Of a stretch of 52,667 nucleotides of DNA, positions 8,145 to 16,311 are shown piece after piece. The stretch comes from Limiplasma sp036645955 (GTDB lineage Bacteria > Bacillota > Clostridia > Christensenellales > Aristaeellaceae). Each line of letters starts with the position of its first letter. The stretch's first letter is position 1. A program made the position numbers and the translations under genes. The notes beneath the pieces were generated by a model that searched no databases, had not been told where the DNA came from, and saw only the letters and a program-made list of their open reading frames with translations. The stretch spans positions 1-52,667 of the forward strand of contig JAVXND010000016.1 of NCBI GenBank assembly GCA_036645955.1. Direction: 5' to 3'.

Positions 8145-9184
8145 GCTTTTCTCCAATCCAAGATCACCTTGCCGCTGTTTCCGCTGTTCATGGCGGCAAA
8201 GCCCTTTTCAAATTCAGTATAGGCAAAGCGGTGCGTAATCAGCGGCGAAAGATCCAGCCCCGCCTCAATCATCGCGCCCATCTTATACCAAGTTTCAAAC
8301 ATGCGCCGACCATAAATGCCTGTGATGGTCAAGCCCTTAAAAATCACATCGTTCCAATCAATGCGCGTTTCACCCGCAATAATACCCAACAGCGCAATTT
8401 TTCCGCCGTTGCGCATGTTTTCGAGCATTTGCCGAAACGCGGAGCCGTTTCCGCTCATTTCCAAGCCCACATCAAAGCCCTCGGTCAGGTGCTGTTCTTT
8501 CATGACCTCCGTTAAGCTCTGCGTTTGCACGTTGACCGTTGCGGTCGCGCCCATGCGCTTGGCCATTTGCAAGCGCGTATCGTTTACATCGGTTACCACC
8601 ACATGCCTTGCGCCATTTTGCCGGCAAATGGCCGCCGCCATTACGCCAATCGGCCCTGCGCCTGTAATGAGCACATCCTCCCCCACCACATCGTACATGA
8701 GGGCGGTATGTGTGGCATTGCCATAAGCGTCAAAAAACGAAACAATGTCCTCTGGCAGCTCCTCGCTCACGGGCACCACGTTAAAGGCGGGAATGCAAAG
8801 GTACTCGGCAAACGCGCCGTCACGGTTCACGCCGATGCCCACCGCATTTTTGCACCACTGCCCATTGCCCGCGCGGCAATTGCGGCACTGTCCGCAAATC
8901 AAATGCCCCTCGCCGCTTACGCGCTCGCCCACAAACAGCCTTTGCACGCCCATGCCAAGCGCCGCTACCTCGCCCACATATTCATGCCCAATGGTGAGCG
9001 GCGGCGCAATGTGGCTTTGGCTCCACGCGTCCCAATTATAAATGTGCAAATCCGTACCGCAAATGGCGGTTTTGTGAATTTTGATGAGCACCTCTCCCGC
9101 TTGAGGAACCGGTATCGGTTTGCGAACGAGCTCCAACCCCGCCGCCGCGGAAGGCTTGATAATTGCATCCATCATTTCTTGCAT
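8141..9184 (-). CDS. tdh: L-threonine 3-dehydrogenase
   Basis: A zinc-dependent medium-chain dehydrogenase that oxidises L-threonine to 2-amino-3-oxobutyrate with NAD+. The 347-residue product has KTAICGTDLHIYNWDAWSQ and GHEYVGEV (catalytic zinc site and threonine pocket), the structural zinc cluster GQCRNCRAGNGQWC, and the Rossmann motif GAGPIGVMAAA. The ATG at 9184 follows GGAGGAGGG; an ATG at 9220 would put this box inside the gene. ATGs at 9172-9169 are alternatives. It is transcribed with kbl from the promoter at 9219-9247. Confidence 0.95.
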   Translation of the reverse strand: MQEMMDAIIKPSAAAGLELVRKPIPVPQAGEVLIKIHKTAICGTDLHIYNWDAWSQSHIAPPLTIGHEYVGEVAALGMGVQRLFVGERVSGEGHLICGQCRNCRAGNGQWCKNAVGIGVNRDGAFAEYLCIPAFNVVPVSEELPEDIVSFFDAYGNATHTALMYDVVGEDVLITGAGPIGVMAAAICRQNGARHVVVTDVNDTRLQMAKRMGATATVNVQTQSLTEVMKEQHLTEGFDVGLEMSGNGSAFRQMLENMRNGGKIALLGIIAGETRIDWNDVIFKGLTITGIYGRRMFETWYKMGAMIEAGLDLSPLITHRFAYTEFEKGFAAMNSGNSGKVILDWRKA

Positions 9185-9218
9185 ATTGCTTTTTCCCTCC
9201 TCCGTTTTATTTGTGTTC

Positions 9219-9247
9219 ATTATACATCAACCCGCGTTTATTGCCAA
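9219..9247 (-). promoter_or_regulatory. tdh-kbl promoter
   Basis: -35 TTGGCA (9242-9247), 17-bp spacer, -10 TATAAT (9219-9224). It lies divergent to, and about 40 bp away from, the wecE promoter. Confidence 0.75.
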
Positions 9248-9288
9248 TCAAAAAAAAGTGCTTTTATCACTCTTCTCGTCAATTTTTC

Positions 9289-9317
9289 ATGACAGAAGCC
9301 TTGAACTATGCTATAAT
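9289..9317 (+). promoter_or_regulatory. wecE-like gene promoter
   Basis: -35 ATGACA (9289-9294), 17-bp spacer and an extended -10 TGCTATAAT (TATAAT at 9312-9317), 40 bases before the TTG start. Confidence 0.75.
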
Positions 9318-9356
9318 GACCTATCCACCGACAAAGCAAGCAAGGAGGCGATTCCT

Positions 9357-10487
9357 TTGATACCCTTTAACATTCCGCCCTATGTGAGCCAAAGCTCTGA
9401 CTATATCGCCAAGGCCATCCAAGCCCGCAAAATTTGCGGCGATGGTGAATTTACAAGGCGCTGTAATGCGCAGCTTGAAGCCATTACGGGCGCGCCAAAA
9501 GCGCTTTTAACCACCTCGGGCACCTCCGCGCTGGAAATGGCCGCGATTTTGCTGGACATCCATGCGGGTGACGAAGTGATTATGCCCTCATTTACCTTTG
9601 TAAGCACCGCCAACGCCTTTGTACTGCGCGGCGCAAAAATTGTTTTTGTGGATGTTCTGCCCGATACCATGAACATCGACCCCGCATGCATTCGCGCCGC
9701 CATCACGGACAAAACACGCGCCATTGTGGCGGTTCACTACGCGGGTGTTTGCTGTGATATGGACGCCATTCAAGCCATTGCAAATGAACACGGCCTGTTG
9801 GTTGTGGAGGATGCGGCGCAAGCCGTCACCTCGCTTTACAAGGGCCGCGCGGCGGGCACGCTTAGCAGTGTGGGCTGTTTTAGCTTTCACGAAACCAAAA
9901 ATTTCTCCATGGGCGAGGGCGGTGCCGTCATCCTCAACGATCCTGCGCTGATTGAGCGCGCGGAGATCATCCGTGAAAAGGGCACAGACCGCAGCCGCTT
10001 TTATCGCGGGCAGGTGGATAAATACACATGGGTGGACATTGGTTCCTCCTTTTTGCCAAGCGAGCTAAACGCCGCCTATTTGCTGGCACAGCTTGAGCAA
10101 AATGTACAAATCACCGCAAAGCGCATGGCACGCTGGAACCAATATCACCAAGCCTTTGAGGAATTGGAGCGCAACGGTTTGCTTACGCGCATGTCCGTGC
10201 CCGAAAGCTGCACGCACAATGCGCATATGTACTACCTCAAGCTCCGAAGCCTGTCGGAGCGTACCGAGCTGATTGCCTGCTTAAAGGCGCAGGATGTAAA
10301 CGCCGTTTTTCATTACATCCCGCTGCACTCCGCGAGCGCAGGGCTTAAATATGGCCGCTTTGCGGGCGCAGACCGCTTCACCACCTCTGGCTCCGAGCAT
10401 TTGCTTCGCCTGCCGCTGTTTTACGAGCTATCCGAAGGGGATTGTGCAAAGGTCATTGAACAGGTTTTTGCGTTCTTCGCGCGTTAA
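9357..10487 (+). CDS. wecE: dTDP-4-amino-4,6-dideoxygalactose transaminase, WecE type
   Basis: A PLP aminotransferase of the DegT/DnrJ/EryC1/StrS family. It converts dTDP-4-keto-6-deoxy-glucose to dTDP-4-amino-4,6-dideoxygalactose (dTDP-Fuc4N). The 376 residues equal the enterobacterial WecE length, and the text follows it very closely: IPFNIPP start, GDGEFTRRC, DEVIMPSFTFVSTANAFVLR, VEDAAQ, FSFHETKNFS with the PLP lysine, EKGTDRSRFYRGQVDKYTW, and FHYIPLH. TTG at 9357 is the start: AAGGAGG lies eight bases upstream and the protein then begins IPFN as in WecE. No other Fuc4N gene is adjacent, so its glycan partners must be elsewhere. Confidence 0.88.
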   Translation: MIPFNIPPYVSQSSDYIAKAIQARKICGDGEFTRRCNAQLEAITGAPKALLTTSGTSALEMAAILLDIHAGDEVIMPSFTFVSTANAFVLRGAKIVFVDVLPDTMNIDPACIRAAITDKTRAIVAVHYAGVCCDMDAIQAIANEHGLLVVEDAAQAVTSLYKGRAAGTLSSVGCFSFHETKNFSMGEGGAVILNDPALIERAEIIREKGTDRSRFYRGQVDKYTWVDIGSSFLPSELNAAYLLAQLEQNVQITAKRMARWNQYHQAFEELERNGLLTRMSVPESCTHNAHMYYLKLRSLSERTELIACLKAQDVNAVFHYIPLHSASAGLKYGRFAGADRFTTSGSEHLLRLPLFYELSEGDCAKVIEQVFAFFAR

Positions 10488-10530
10488 TATCAATCATCCA
10501 ACACAAAAAACATGAAGGAAGGTTATCCTT

Positions 10531-11112
10531 ATGAAAAAAGTAACATACCAATGGAACCGTAATACTGCCTGCTGGGCAGGCGTGCTTTTCTATGCCGTGT
10601 GCGGCCTGCTGCTGCTGATTCTTCCCAAGCTGGCCATGAGCATTGCTAACTTCAGCCTTGCCGCGATTCTGCTGATTGTTGGCGGATTCTTCGTTTTCAG
10701 CTACTTCAAAGGCTCCGTGCTGGATGGCTTGATGGGCGCACGGCTCATGATGGGGCTTGTGCTGGTATGCTTTGGCATTATGCTTTGCTTCAACTCCAGC
10801 TTTTTAAGCGTTCTGCTTCCCCTTCTTTGGGGCATTTCCCTGTTGGTTGGCGGCTTTGGCAAGGTGCAGATTTGCATAGACCTCAAGCGCATCGGCGAAA
10901 AATATTGGTGGACCGTGCTCATTGGCGCAGTGGTTTCCTTCGCGCTGGGCTTTATCGCCATTGCAAGGCCAAGCTTCATTACCACCATTGTTACACAGTT
11001 CATAGGCATTTCACTGCTGGTGGAAGCCGTTTTGGACGCTATCACCCTGTTTACCACCAACAAGCGCGTAAAGGATTATCGCAAAAATTGCAGCAACCCA
11101 ACCGCCATGTAA
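10531..11112 (+). CDS. HdeD/DUF308-family membrane protein
   Basis: 193 residues made of about six short hydrophobic helices in pairs (VLFYAVCGLLLLILP, AAILLIVGGFFVF, LVLVCFGIMLCF, and so on). The repeating 'G...L..P' pattern is typical of the HdeD-like DUF308 family. The N- and C-termini are basic and cytoplasmic. Some relatives are acid-stress proteins, but most have no known role. The ATG at 10531 follows AAGGAAGG. It is 43 bp downstream of wecE on the same strand with no obvious terminator between, so it may be co-transcribed. Confidence 0.7.
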   Translation: MKKVTYQWNRNTACWAGVLFYAVCGLLLLILPKLAMSIANFSLAAILLIVGGFFVFSYFKGSVLDGLMGARLMMGLVLVCFGIMLCFNSSFLSVLLPLLWGISLLVGGFGKVQICIDLKRIGEKYWWTVLIGAVVSFALGFIAIARPSFITTIVTQFIGISLLVEAVLDAITLFTTNKRVKDYRKNCSNPTAM

Positions 11113-11133
11113 GTTGTTGGTTCCCGCAAGCTT

Positions 11134-11173
11134 CAAGGAGCATGCTCAGCAAATGAGCCTGTCCCTTGTTTTT
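11134..11173 (+). terminator. Terminator after HdeD-like gene
   Basis: Two stacked stems, CAAGG/CCTTG outside and GCTCA/TGAGC inside, separated by an internal loop and followed by TTTTT. The stem is short, so it is moderately supported. Confidence 0.5.
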
Positions 11174-11208
11174 AATATGTACTTTCCCATCATTCGCCAT
11201 TTTTCGGC

Positions 11209-11237
11209 TTGCGAAGCACCGCACTAAAGTGTATAAT
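11209..11237 (+). promoter_or_regulatory. liv operon promoter
   Basis: -35 TTGCGA (11209-11214), 17-bp spacer, -10 TATAAT (11232-11237), 39 bases before livJ. Confidence 0.75.
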
Positions 11238-11276
11238 GAATTCAGATTCTAAATGATAAGAGGGGGCGACATATCC

Positions 11277-12428
11277 ATGAAGAAAATCATAGCCATTCTT
11301 TTGGTGGTTCTCATGCTCATACCAGCCTTTGCACTAGGCGAAAACGTTGTCAAAATCGGCGTTTTTGAGCCTGCATCAGGCGACAGCGGCGCAGGCGGAA
11401 AGCAAGAAACACTCGGCATGCAATATGCCAATTCCGTACAGCCCACCGTTGAAATTGGCGGCGAAACCTATCAAGTGGAGCTTGTATATGCCGATAACGG
11501 CTCCTCACCCGATAAAGCGCCCTCCGCCGCACAGCAATTGGTAAGCGCAGGCGTAAGCGTTGTGCTTGGCTCCTATGGCTCTGGCGTATCCATTGCAGGC
11601 TCGCAGTATTTCGCGGACGCGGGCATTCCGGCCATCGGCGTATCCTGCACCAATCCGCAGGTTACCGCAGGCAACACACACTATTTCCGCGTTTGCTTCC
11701 TCGACCCCTTCCAGGGCACCGCGCTTGCAAACTATTCCTTTAAAGAGCTGGGCGCCAAAACCGCTTATTGCTTGGCGGAGCTTGGCAACGACTACGACGT
11801 TGGCCTCTGCCACTATTTCAAGCAAGCCTTTGAAGCATTGGGCGGCACCGTAATCGCCGAAACCTTCCCCAATGGCAACTCCGACTTTACCTCCTACCTT
11901 TCCAGCGCCACCGCGCTTAATGCAGAGGTGTTCTTCTGCCCCGTTTCCATTGCTTATTCCACGCAAATCATCAACCAAGCCGCTTCCCAAAATGTCACGT
12001 TCCCCATCATCGGCAGTGATACGCTGGATAGCAACAAGGTAATTGAAGCCGCAAAGGGCACTGCCGTGAAGCTCTTCATTACCACCTTCTACCAAGAGGG
12101 CGGCACGCCTGAGTTTGACACAGGCTTTAAAGCATGGCTCAACCAAAACAAGGATGCGCTCACCAACAACGGCGGCAATGATATGATCTCCGCTGTATCC
12201 GCCCTAGGCTACGATGCTTACTTTGTAGCGCTGGAAGCCCTCAAGGCCGCTGGCACTACAGATAGCAAGGCCGTCAACGAAGCCTTGTGGAAGGTGAGCT
12301 ACACAGGCGTTACAGGCGCTATTGCCTTTAACGAAATCGGCGATGCAAACCGTGATTCCGCCTATATCAAAACAGCCAACACCGAAACTGGCGCATGGGA
12401 CTTTGTGACCGTGCAAAAGGTAGACTAA
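11277..12428 (+). CDS. livJ: Branched-chain amino acid ABC transporter, substrate-binding protein
   Basis: A periplasmic-binding-protein-like receptor of the LivJ/LivK type (peripla_BP_6), 383 residues. It delivers leucine, isoleucine, valine or a related amino acid to LivHM. A signal peptide occupies residues 1-21 (MKKIIAILLVVLMLIPAFAL, probable cut after ALG). The mature part starts VVKIGVFEPASGDSGAGGKQ, and the family signatures VLGSYGSGVSIA and GIPAIGVSCTNP follow. There is no cysteine in the signal region, so this is not a lipoprotein as is usual in Gram-positives. The ATG at 11277 follows AGAGGGGGCGA; an upstream ATG at 11253 overlaps that box. It is the first gene of livJHMGF. Confidence 0.92.
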   Translation: MKKIIAILLVVLMLIPAFALGENVVKIGVFEPASGDSGAGGKQETLGMQYANSVQPTVEIGGETYQVELVYADNGSSPDKAPSAAQQLVSAGVSVVLGSYGSGVSIAGSQYFADAGIPAIGVSCTNPQVTAGNTHYFRVCFLDPFQGTALANYSFKELGAKTAYCLAELGNDYDVGLCHYFKQAFEALGGTVIAETFPNGNSDFTSYLSSATALNAEVFFCPVSIAYSTQIINQAASQNVTFPIIGSDTLDSNKVIEAAKGTAVKLFITTFYQEGGTPEFDTGFKAWLNQNKDALTNNGGNDMISAVSALGYDAYFVALEALKAAGTTDSKAVNEALWKVSYTGVTGAIAFNEIGDANRDSAYIKTANTETGAWDFVTVQKVD

Positions 12429-12459
12429 ACCCCATTAAGCTTTTCTATTTTCATTGATT

Positions 12460-12487
12460 CGCGGCGGGGGCCTACGCCCTCGCCGCG
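12460..12487 (+). terminator. Hairpin between livJ and livH
   Basis: CGCGGCG pairs with CGCCGCG, with further GGGC/GCCC pairing, followed only by TTTAT. The T-tract is weak and the operon continues. It probably acts as a partial terminator or mRNA 3' stabiliser that keeps livJ in excess over the membrane genes. Confidence 0.65.
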
Positions 12488-12514
12488 TTTATCATCAAAG
12501 GAGGGTTCCTCCCC

Positions 12515-13438
12515 GTGATGAGCACTGTGCTTCCCTATTTACTCTCGGGCATTTCCGTAGGCGGGCAATATGCGCTGATTGCCATTGGGTACACCATGGT
12601 TTATGGCATTTTGCGCCTCATCAACTTCGCCCATGGCGATGTGTTCATGGTTTCCGGTATTTTGATGGTGTATATCTGCGCAAGCGGCATTCCGCTCTAT
12701 GTGGCCATTCCGCTTGTATTGGTGCTAACGGCAGTGATTGGCTTTGCCATTGAACGCGTGGCCTACAAGCCGCTGCGTTCCGCGCCGCGCATGAGCATTA
12801 TGATTTCCGCCATCGGCGTAAGCTATACGCTTCAAAACCTTGTATTGTATATCACAGGCGGTTTAAATCAGTATTATCCCGTGATTCCCTTCATTTCAAA
12901 CTCGGTTACCATCGGCACCGCCACCACAAAGATGGTCACCATTATTACGCCATTTTTAACGCTTGCGCTGGTGATTGCGCTGGTACTGCTCATCAATCAT
13001 ACCAAAATCGGCATGGCCATGCGCGCCGTTAGCAAGGATTTTGAAACCAGCAAGCTCATGGGCATCAAAATCAACTCCGTTATTTCCATCACCTTTGTCA
13101 TCGGCTCCCTGCTGGCAGGCGTTGGCTCCATCCTGTACTTTACCAACTACAACACCGTGATTCAAACCTCAGGCGCTATGCCTGGCCTCAAGGCTTTTGT
13201 TGCGGCTGTTTTTGGGGGAATCGGCAGCATACCGGGCGCGGTGGTGGGCGCGTTTCTCATTGGCATTTGTGAAAACCTCATCAAGGGTTTGGACACCATT
13301 TTGTTCAAAGCGGGCATTACCCAGCAAATGCTTGGCTTAACCACCTTTTCGGATGCTTTCACCTTTGCGCTTCTGATTGTGATTTTGATCGTCAAACCCA
13401 CGGGCTTGTTTGGCGAAAAAACCACGGATAAGGTGTGA
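12515..13438 (+). CDS. livH: Branched-chain amino acid ABC transporter permease LivH
   Basis: An inner-membrane permease, 307 residues, with about eight helices. Typical LivH text includes LLSGISVGGQYALIAIGYTMVYGILRLINFAHGD near the N-terminus, AYKPLRSAPRMSIMISAIGVS, RAVSKDFETSKLMGI (the EAA-like cytoplasmic loop contacting the ATPases), and FVAAVFGGIGSIPGAVVGAFLIG. GTG at 12515 is nine bases from AAAGGAGGG; the ATG directly after it (12518) is an alternative. It pairs with LivM to form the channel. Confidence 0.93.
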   Translation: MMSTVLPYLLSGISVGGQYALIAIGYTMVYGILRLINFAHGDVFMVSGILMVYICASGIPLYVAIPLVLVLTAVIGFAIERVAYKPLRSAPRMSIMISAIGVSYTLQNLVLYITGGLNQYYPVIPFISNSVTIGTATTKMVTIITPFLTLALVIALVLLINHTKIGMAMRAVSKDFETSKLMGIKINSVISITFVIGSLLAGVGSILYFTNYNTVIQTSGAMPGLKAFVAAVFGGIGSIPGAVVGAFLIGICENLIKGLDTILFKAGITQQMLGLTTFSDAFTFALLIVILIVKPTGLFGEKTTDKV

Positions 13439-13448
13439 GGTGAAGAAA

Positions 13449-14582
13449 ATGACAAACATTCCCACAGCTTCAAGGCTTCCCAAAAAAGCGCCAAGCAAAG
13501 CCTCTGTTTTCACCTTTCTTGTGATTGCCGCCATCTACATCGCCGTGTTTGCGCTGGAGCAGATCATTCCGCCCTCCTCCATGCTGTTCACGGTGCTTAA
13601 AAAAGGCGCAACCTATGCATTGGTCGCGGTTTCCATGAACCTGCTCAACGGCTTCACGGGGCTGTTTTCCTTGGGGCAAGCGGGCTTCATGCTCATTGGC
13701 GCGTATGCCTATGGCATCTTCACCATTCCCGTAGCACAGCGCACCGCCGTGTACCAGTATTACGACGGCGGTTTGGTGCAGTTTGCCATGCCCTTTCTGC
13801 CCGCACTGCTATTGGCGGGTTTGTTTGCGGCTTTGTTTGCATTCTTGATTGGTTTGCCTGTGCTCCGCCTCAAGAGTGATTATCTGGCCATTGCAACCCT
13901 CGGCTTTGCGGAAATCATCCGTTCCATTTTTCAGTGGGATAAGCTGGGCGCTATTACCAACGGCTCCAACATGCTTCGGCTGTTCCCCACATTTAACGAC
14001 TTCAACATCAAAAACGCAAACGGTGAAGTGGTGGTTTACCTTTCCACGCTGGTACCCTTTGTTATTTCGGGCGTGTGCATTGCGCTGATTGTACTGCTCA
14101 TTCATTCCAGCCATGGCCGCGCTTTCATGTCCATCCGTGACGATGAAGTGGCGGCGGAGGCCATGGGCATTAATTTAGCGCGCCATAAGCAATACGCGTT
14201 TTGCATCAGCTCCTTTTTTTCCGGCATTGGCGGCGCAATGCTTGCCATGTATTCCAACTCCGTGCAAGCCAAAAGCTTCACCTCTGCCATGACCTATGAA
14301 ATCCTGCTGATTGTGGTCATTGGCGGCATAGGCTCGGTCACAGGCAGCTGTTTAAGCTCGTTCCTGTTTGTGGCCTGCTCCGAGTGGTGGCTTCGCTTTC
14401 TGGATCAAGAGCAAACCATTGCAGGCTGGCATGTGCCCTTGCTTCGAAACGGCTTCCGCTTGGTGGTGTTCTCGCTGATTATCATGGTTGTGGTGCTGTT
14501 TTTCCGCAAAGGCATCATGGGCACAAAGGAATTGCCGGACTTCTTTCGAAAAAAGCCTGCCAAAAAGGAGGCCGTCAAATGA
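13449..14582 (+). CDS. livM: Branched-chain amino acid ABC transporter permease LivM
   Basis: 377 residues with about nine helices. Diagnostic segments are LVAVSMNLLNGFTGLFSLGQAGFM, LPVLRLKSDYLAIATLGFAEIIR, SIRDDEVAAEAMGINLARHK (ATPase-coupling loop), and VVIGGIGSVTGSCL. The N-terminus carries a 25-residue basic cytoplasmic tail. The ATG at 13449 is chosen: GAGGTG lies just upstream, and a TTG further up (13410) falls inside livH. The stop overlaps livG by four bases (ATGA), so they are coupled. Confidence 0.92.
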   Translation: MTNIPTASRLPKKAPSKASVFTFLVIAAIYIAVFALEQIIPPSSMLFTVLKKGATYALVAVSMNLLNGFTGLFSLGQAGFMLIGAYAYGIFTIPVAQRTAVYQYYDGGLVQFAMPFLPALLLAGLFAALFAFLIGLPVLRLKSDYLAIATLGFAEIIRSIFQWDKLGAITNGSNMLRLFPTFNDFNIKNANGEVVVYLSTLVPFVISGVCIALIVLLIHSSHGRAFMSIRDDEVAAEAMGINLARHKQYAFCISSFFSGIGGAMLAMYSNSVQAKSFTSAMTYEILLIVVIGGIGSVTGSCLSSFLFVACSEWWLRFLDQEQTIAGWHVPLLRNGFRLVVFSLIIMVVVLFFRKGIMGTKELPDFFRKKPAKKEAVK

Positions 14583-15418
14583 ATGTTCCTGTTTTAGCGC
14601 TTGAAAACGTCACCATGCAGTTTGGCGGCGTGGTGGCTGTGGATAGCTTAACCATGCATGTGGATACGGGCGAAATTGTAGCGCTCATCGGCCCCAACGG
14701 CGCGGGCAAAACAACCGCGTTCAATGTGATCACAGGCGTATATGCGCCCACAAACGGCAACGTGCGCCTGCGCGGCAAAATTGTGGCGCAGGGGCACCCC
14801 ACGGGCAAAATGCACAAGCTATATGCAGGCTCCAACCTCGGTGAATATACAAAGCTCATATCCCATACGCCTGACCGCATTACCCAAATGGGCGTAGCGC
14901 GTACCTTTCAAAACATCCGCCTCTTTAAGGGCATGACGGTGCTTGAAAACGTGCTGGTGGCACGCCACATGCGCCTCAAAGCGGGGCTGTTTCAATCCGC
15001 CTTGCACCTCAACGTTCAGGAAAGCAAGCGCATTCGCCAAGAATCGCTGGATTTGCTGGAAATGCTCGGCATGGCAGAGCTAGCCGACGAGGTTGCTTCC
15101 TCCTTGCCCTATGGCAAGCAGCGCTATCTGGAGATTGTGCGCGCGCTGGCAACAGAGCCGCGCCTCCTGCTGCTGGATGAACCCGCCGCAGGCATGAACC
15201 CGCAGGAAACCGATGAACTAAGCGATTTTATCCGCGACATCAAGAAAAAGTTCAATCTGACCGTGTTCCTCATTGAGCACCACATGAACCTTGTCATGGA
15301 CATCAGCGACCGCATTTATGTGCTGGATTTTGGCAAGCTGATTGCGCAAGGCACCCCGCGTGAGGTACAGGACAATCCCGCCGTGATTTCTGCCTATTTG
15401 GGGGTAGAGGAAGGCTAA
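14579..15418 (+). CDS. livG: Branched-chain amino acid ABC transporter ATPase LivG
   Basis: A cytoplasmic ATPase, 279 residues. Walker A is GPNGAGKTT (about residue 41), followed by VARTFQNIRLF (Q-loop), the signature region LPYGKQRYLEIVRALA (LivG lacks the canonical LSGGQ), Walker B LLLLDEPAAGMNP, and the H-loop histidine in VFLIEHHMNLVMDI. A roughly 25-residue insertion (KMHKLYAGSNLGEYTKLIS) sits before the Q-loop. The start at 14579 overlaps the livM stop, and AAGGAGG is 10 bases upstream. It forms a heterodimer with LivF. Confidence 0.93.
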   Translation: MNVPVLALENVTMQFGGVVAVDSLTMHVDTGEIVALIGPNGAGKTTAFNVITGVYAPTNGNVRLRGKIVAQGHPTGKMHKLYAGSNLGEYTKLISHTPDRITQMGVARTFQNIRLFKGMTVLENVLVARHMRLKAGLFQSALHLNVQESKRIRQESLDLLEMLGMAELADEVASSLPYGKQRYLEIVRALATEPRLLLLDEPAAGMNPQETDELSDFIRDIKKKFNLTVFLIEHHMNLVMDISDRIYVLDFGKLIAQGTPREVQDNPAVISAYLGVEEG

Positions 15419-15451
15419 CGCAGTGCATACTTCAAAGAGGAGGGTGAGCAA

Positions 15452-16174
15452 ATGAGCCTGCTGGAGGTCAAAAACCTAGTGGTCAGCTATGGCGGCATTG
15501 AAGCGCTCAAGGGCATTTCATTTACTGTGGACGAGGGGCAAATTGTAACGCTCATCGGCGCAAACGGCGCAGGCAAGTCCACAGCCCTACGCGCCATTAC
15601 AAGCCTTGTGCCCATCAAAAGCGGAACCGTCACCTACGCGGGGAACGACATTACCACGCTAGACACCCAAAAAATTGTGGAGCGCGGCATTGCGCTTGTG
15701 CCAGAGGGTCGGCGCATTTTTGGAAACCTGACGGTGCTTGAAAACCTAAAAATCGGCGCTTATCTGCGCAAGGATGCCGCTCAGGTTTTAAAGGATATCG
15801 ACCATATTTACACACTGTTTCCCCGCTTGCAGGAGCGCAGCTGGCAGCTGGCGGGTACGCTCTCCGGCGGCGAACAGCAAATGCTGGCCGTAGGGCGCGC
15901 ACTCATGACCAAGCCAAAGCTGCTCATGATGGATGAACCCTCTCTTGGCCTGGCGCCCTTGGTGGTGAAGGATATCTTCTCCATTATCAAGCGGTTAAGC
16001 GACGAGGGCATTACCATTTTACTTATTGAACAAAATGCAAATGCCGCCCTTCATGCCGCGCATTTTGGCTATGTGATGGAAACGGGTACCATCACCCTTC
16101 AGGGCACAGGCGCGGAGCTTTTGCAAAGCAAGAGCGTGCAGGAAGCGTATTTAGGCAAAGCAAGCAAGCTGTAG
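15452..16174 (+). CDS. livF: Branched-chain amino acid ABC transporter ATPase LivF
   Basis: 240 residues. Walker A is GANGAGKST (about residue 37). Next come the LivF-type LVPEGRRIFGNLTVLENL, the signature LSGGEQQMLAVGRALM, Walker B LLMMDEPSLGLAP and the H-loop in ILLIEQNANAAL (here Gln-Asn instead of His, as is common in LivF). ATG at 15452 follows GAGGAGGG. It is the last gene of the liv operon. The hairpin GCCTGT/ACAGGC shortly after the stop lacks a T-run, so termination is unclear. Confidence 0.93.
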   Translation: MSLLEVKNLVVSYGGIEALKGISFTVDEGQIVTLIGANGAGKSTALRAITSLVPIKSGTVTYAGNDITTLDTQKIVERGIALVPEGRRIFGNLTVLENLKIGAYLRKDAAQVLKDIDHIYTLFPRLQERSWQLAGTLSGGEQQMLAVGRALMTKPKLLMMDEPSLGLAPLVVKDIFSIIKRLSDEGITILLIEQNANAALHAAHFGYVMETGTITLQGTGAELLQSKSVQEAYLGKASKL

Positions 16175-16225
16175 GGCATCGGCCTGTTCCTTGACAGGCG
16201 GCATGAAAAAGACAAATGGATGAGG

Positions 16226-16268
16226 ATTACAATAGTTTTTACTCAAACAGAGTAAAAACTATTGTAAT
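16226..16268. repeat. 19-bp perfect inverted repeat, probable operator
   Basis: The left arm 16226-16244 (ATTACAATAGTTTTTACTC) is the exact reverse complement of 16250-16268, around the 5-base centre AAACA. The right arm covers the -35 box of the downstream ATPase gene. No T-run follows that would make it a terminator. Confidence 0.85.
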
Positions 16269-16290
16269 TTACAAGGTTCTTTCGTATACT
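16262..16290 (+). promoter_or_regulatory. Promoter of the DUF4143 ATPase gene
   Basis: -35 TTGTAA (16262-16267) inside the inverted repeat, 17-bp spacer, -10 TATACT (16285-16290), 21 bases before the ATG. Confidence 0.65.
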
Positions 16291-16311
16291 ATACAGAAAG
16301 GAGGTGGCGTT

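Noticed and set aside
7467..8222. 251-residue ORF antisense to kbl
   Set aside because: Shadow frame; kbl has all family motifs on the other strand.
16182..16201. GCCTGT/ACAGGC hairpin after livF as terminator
   Set aside because: Only six base pairs and no T-run; kept only as a remark on livF.
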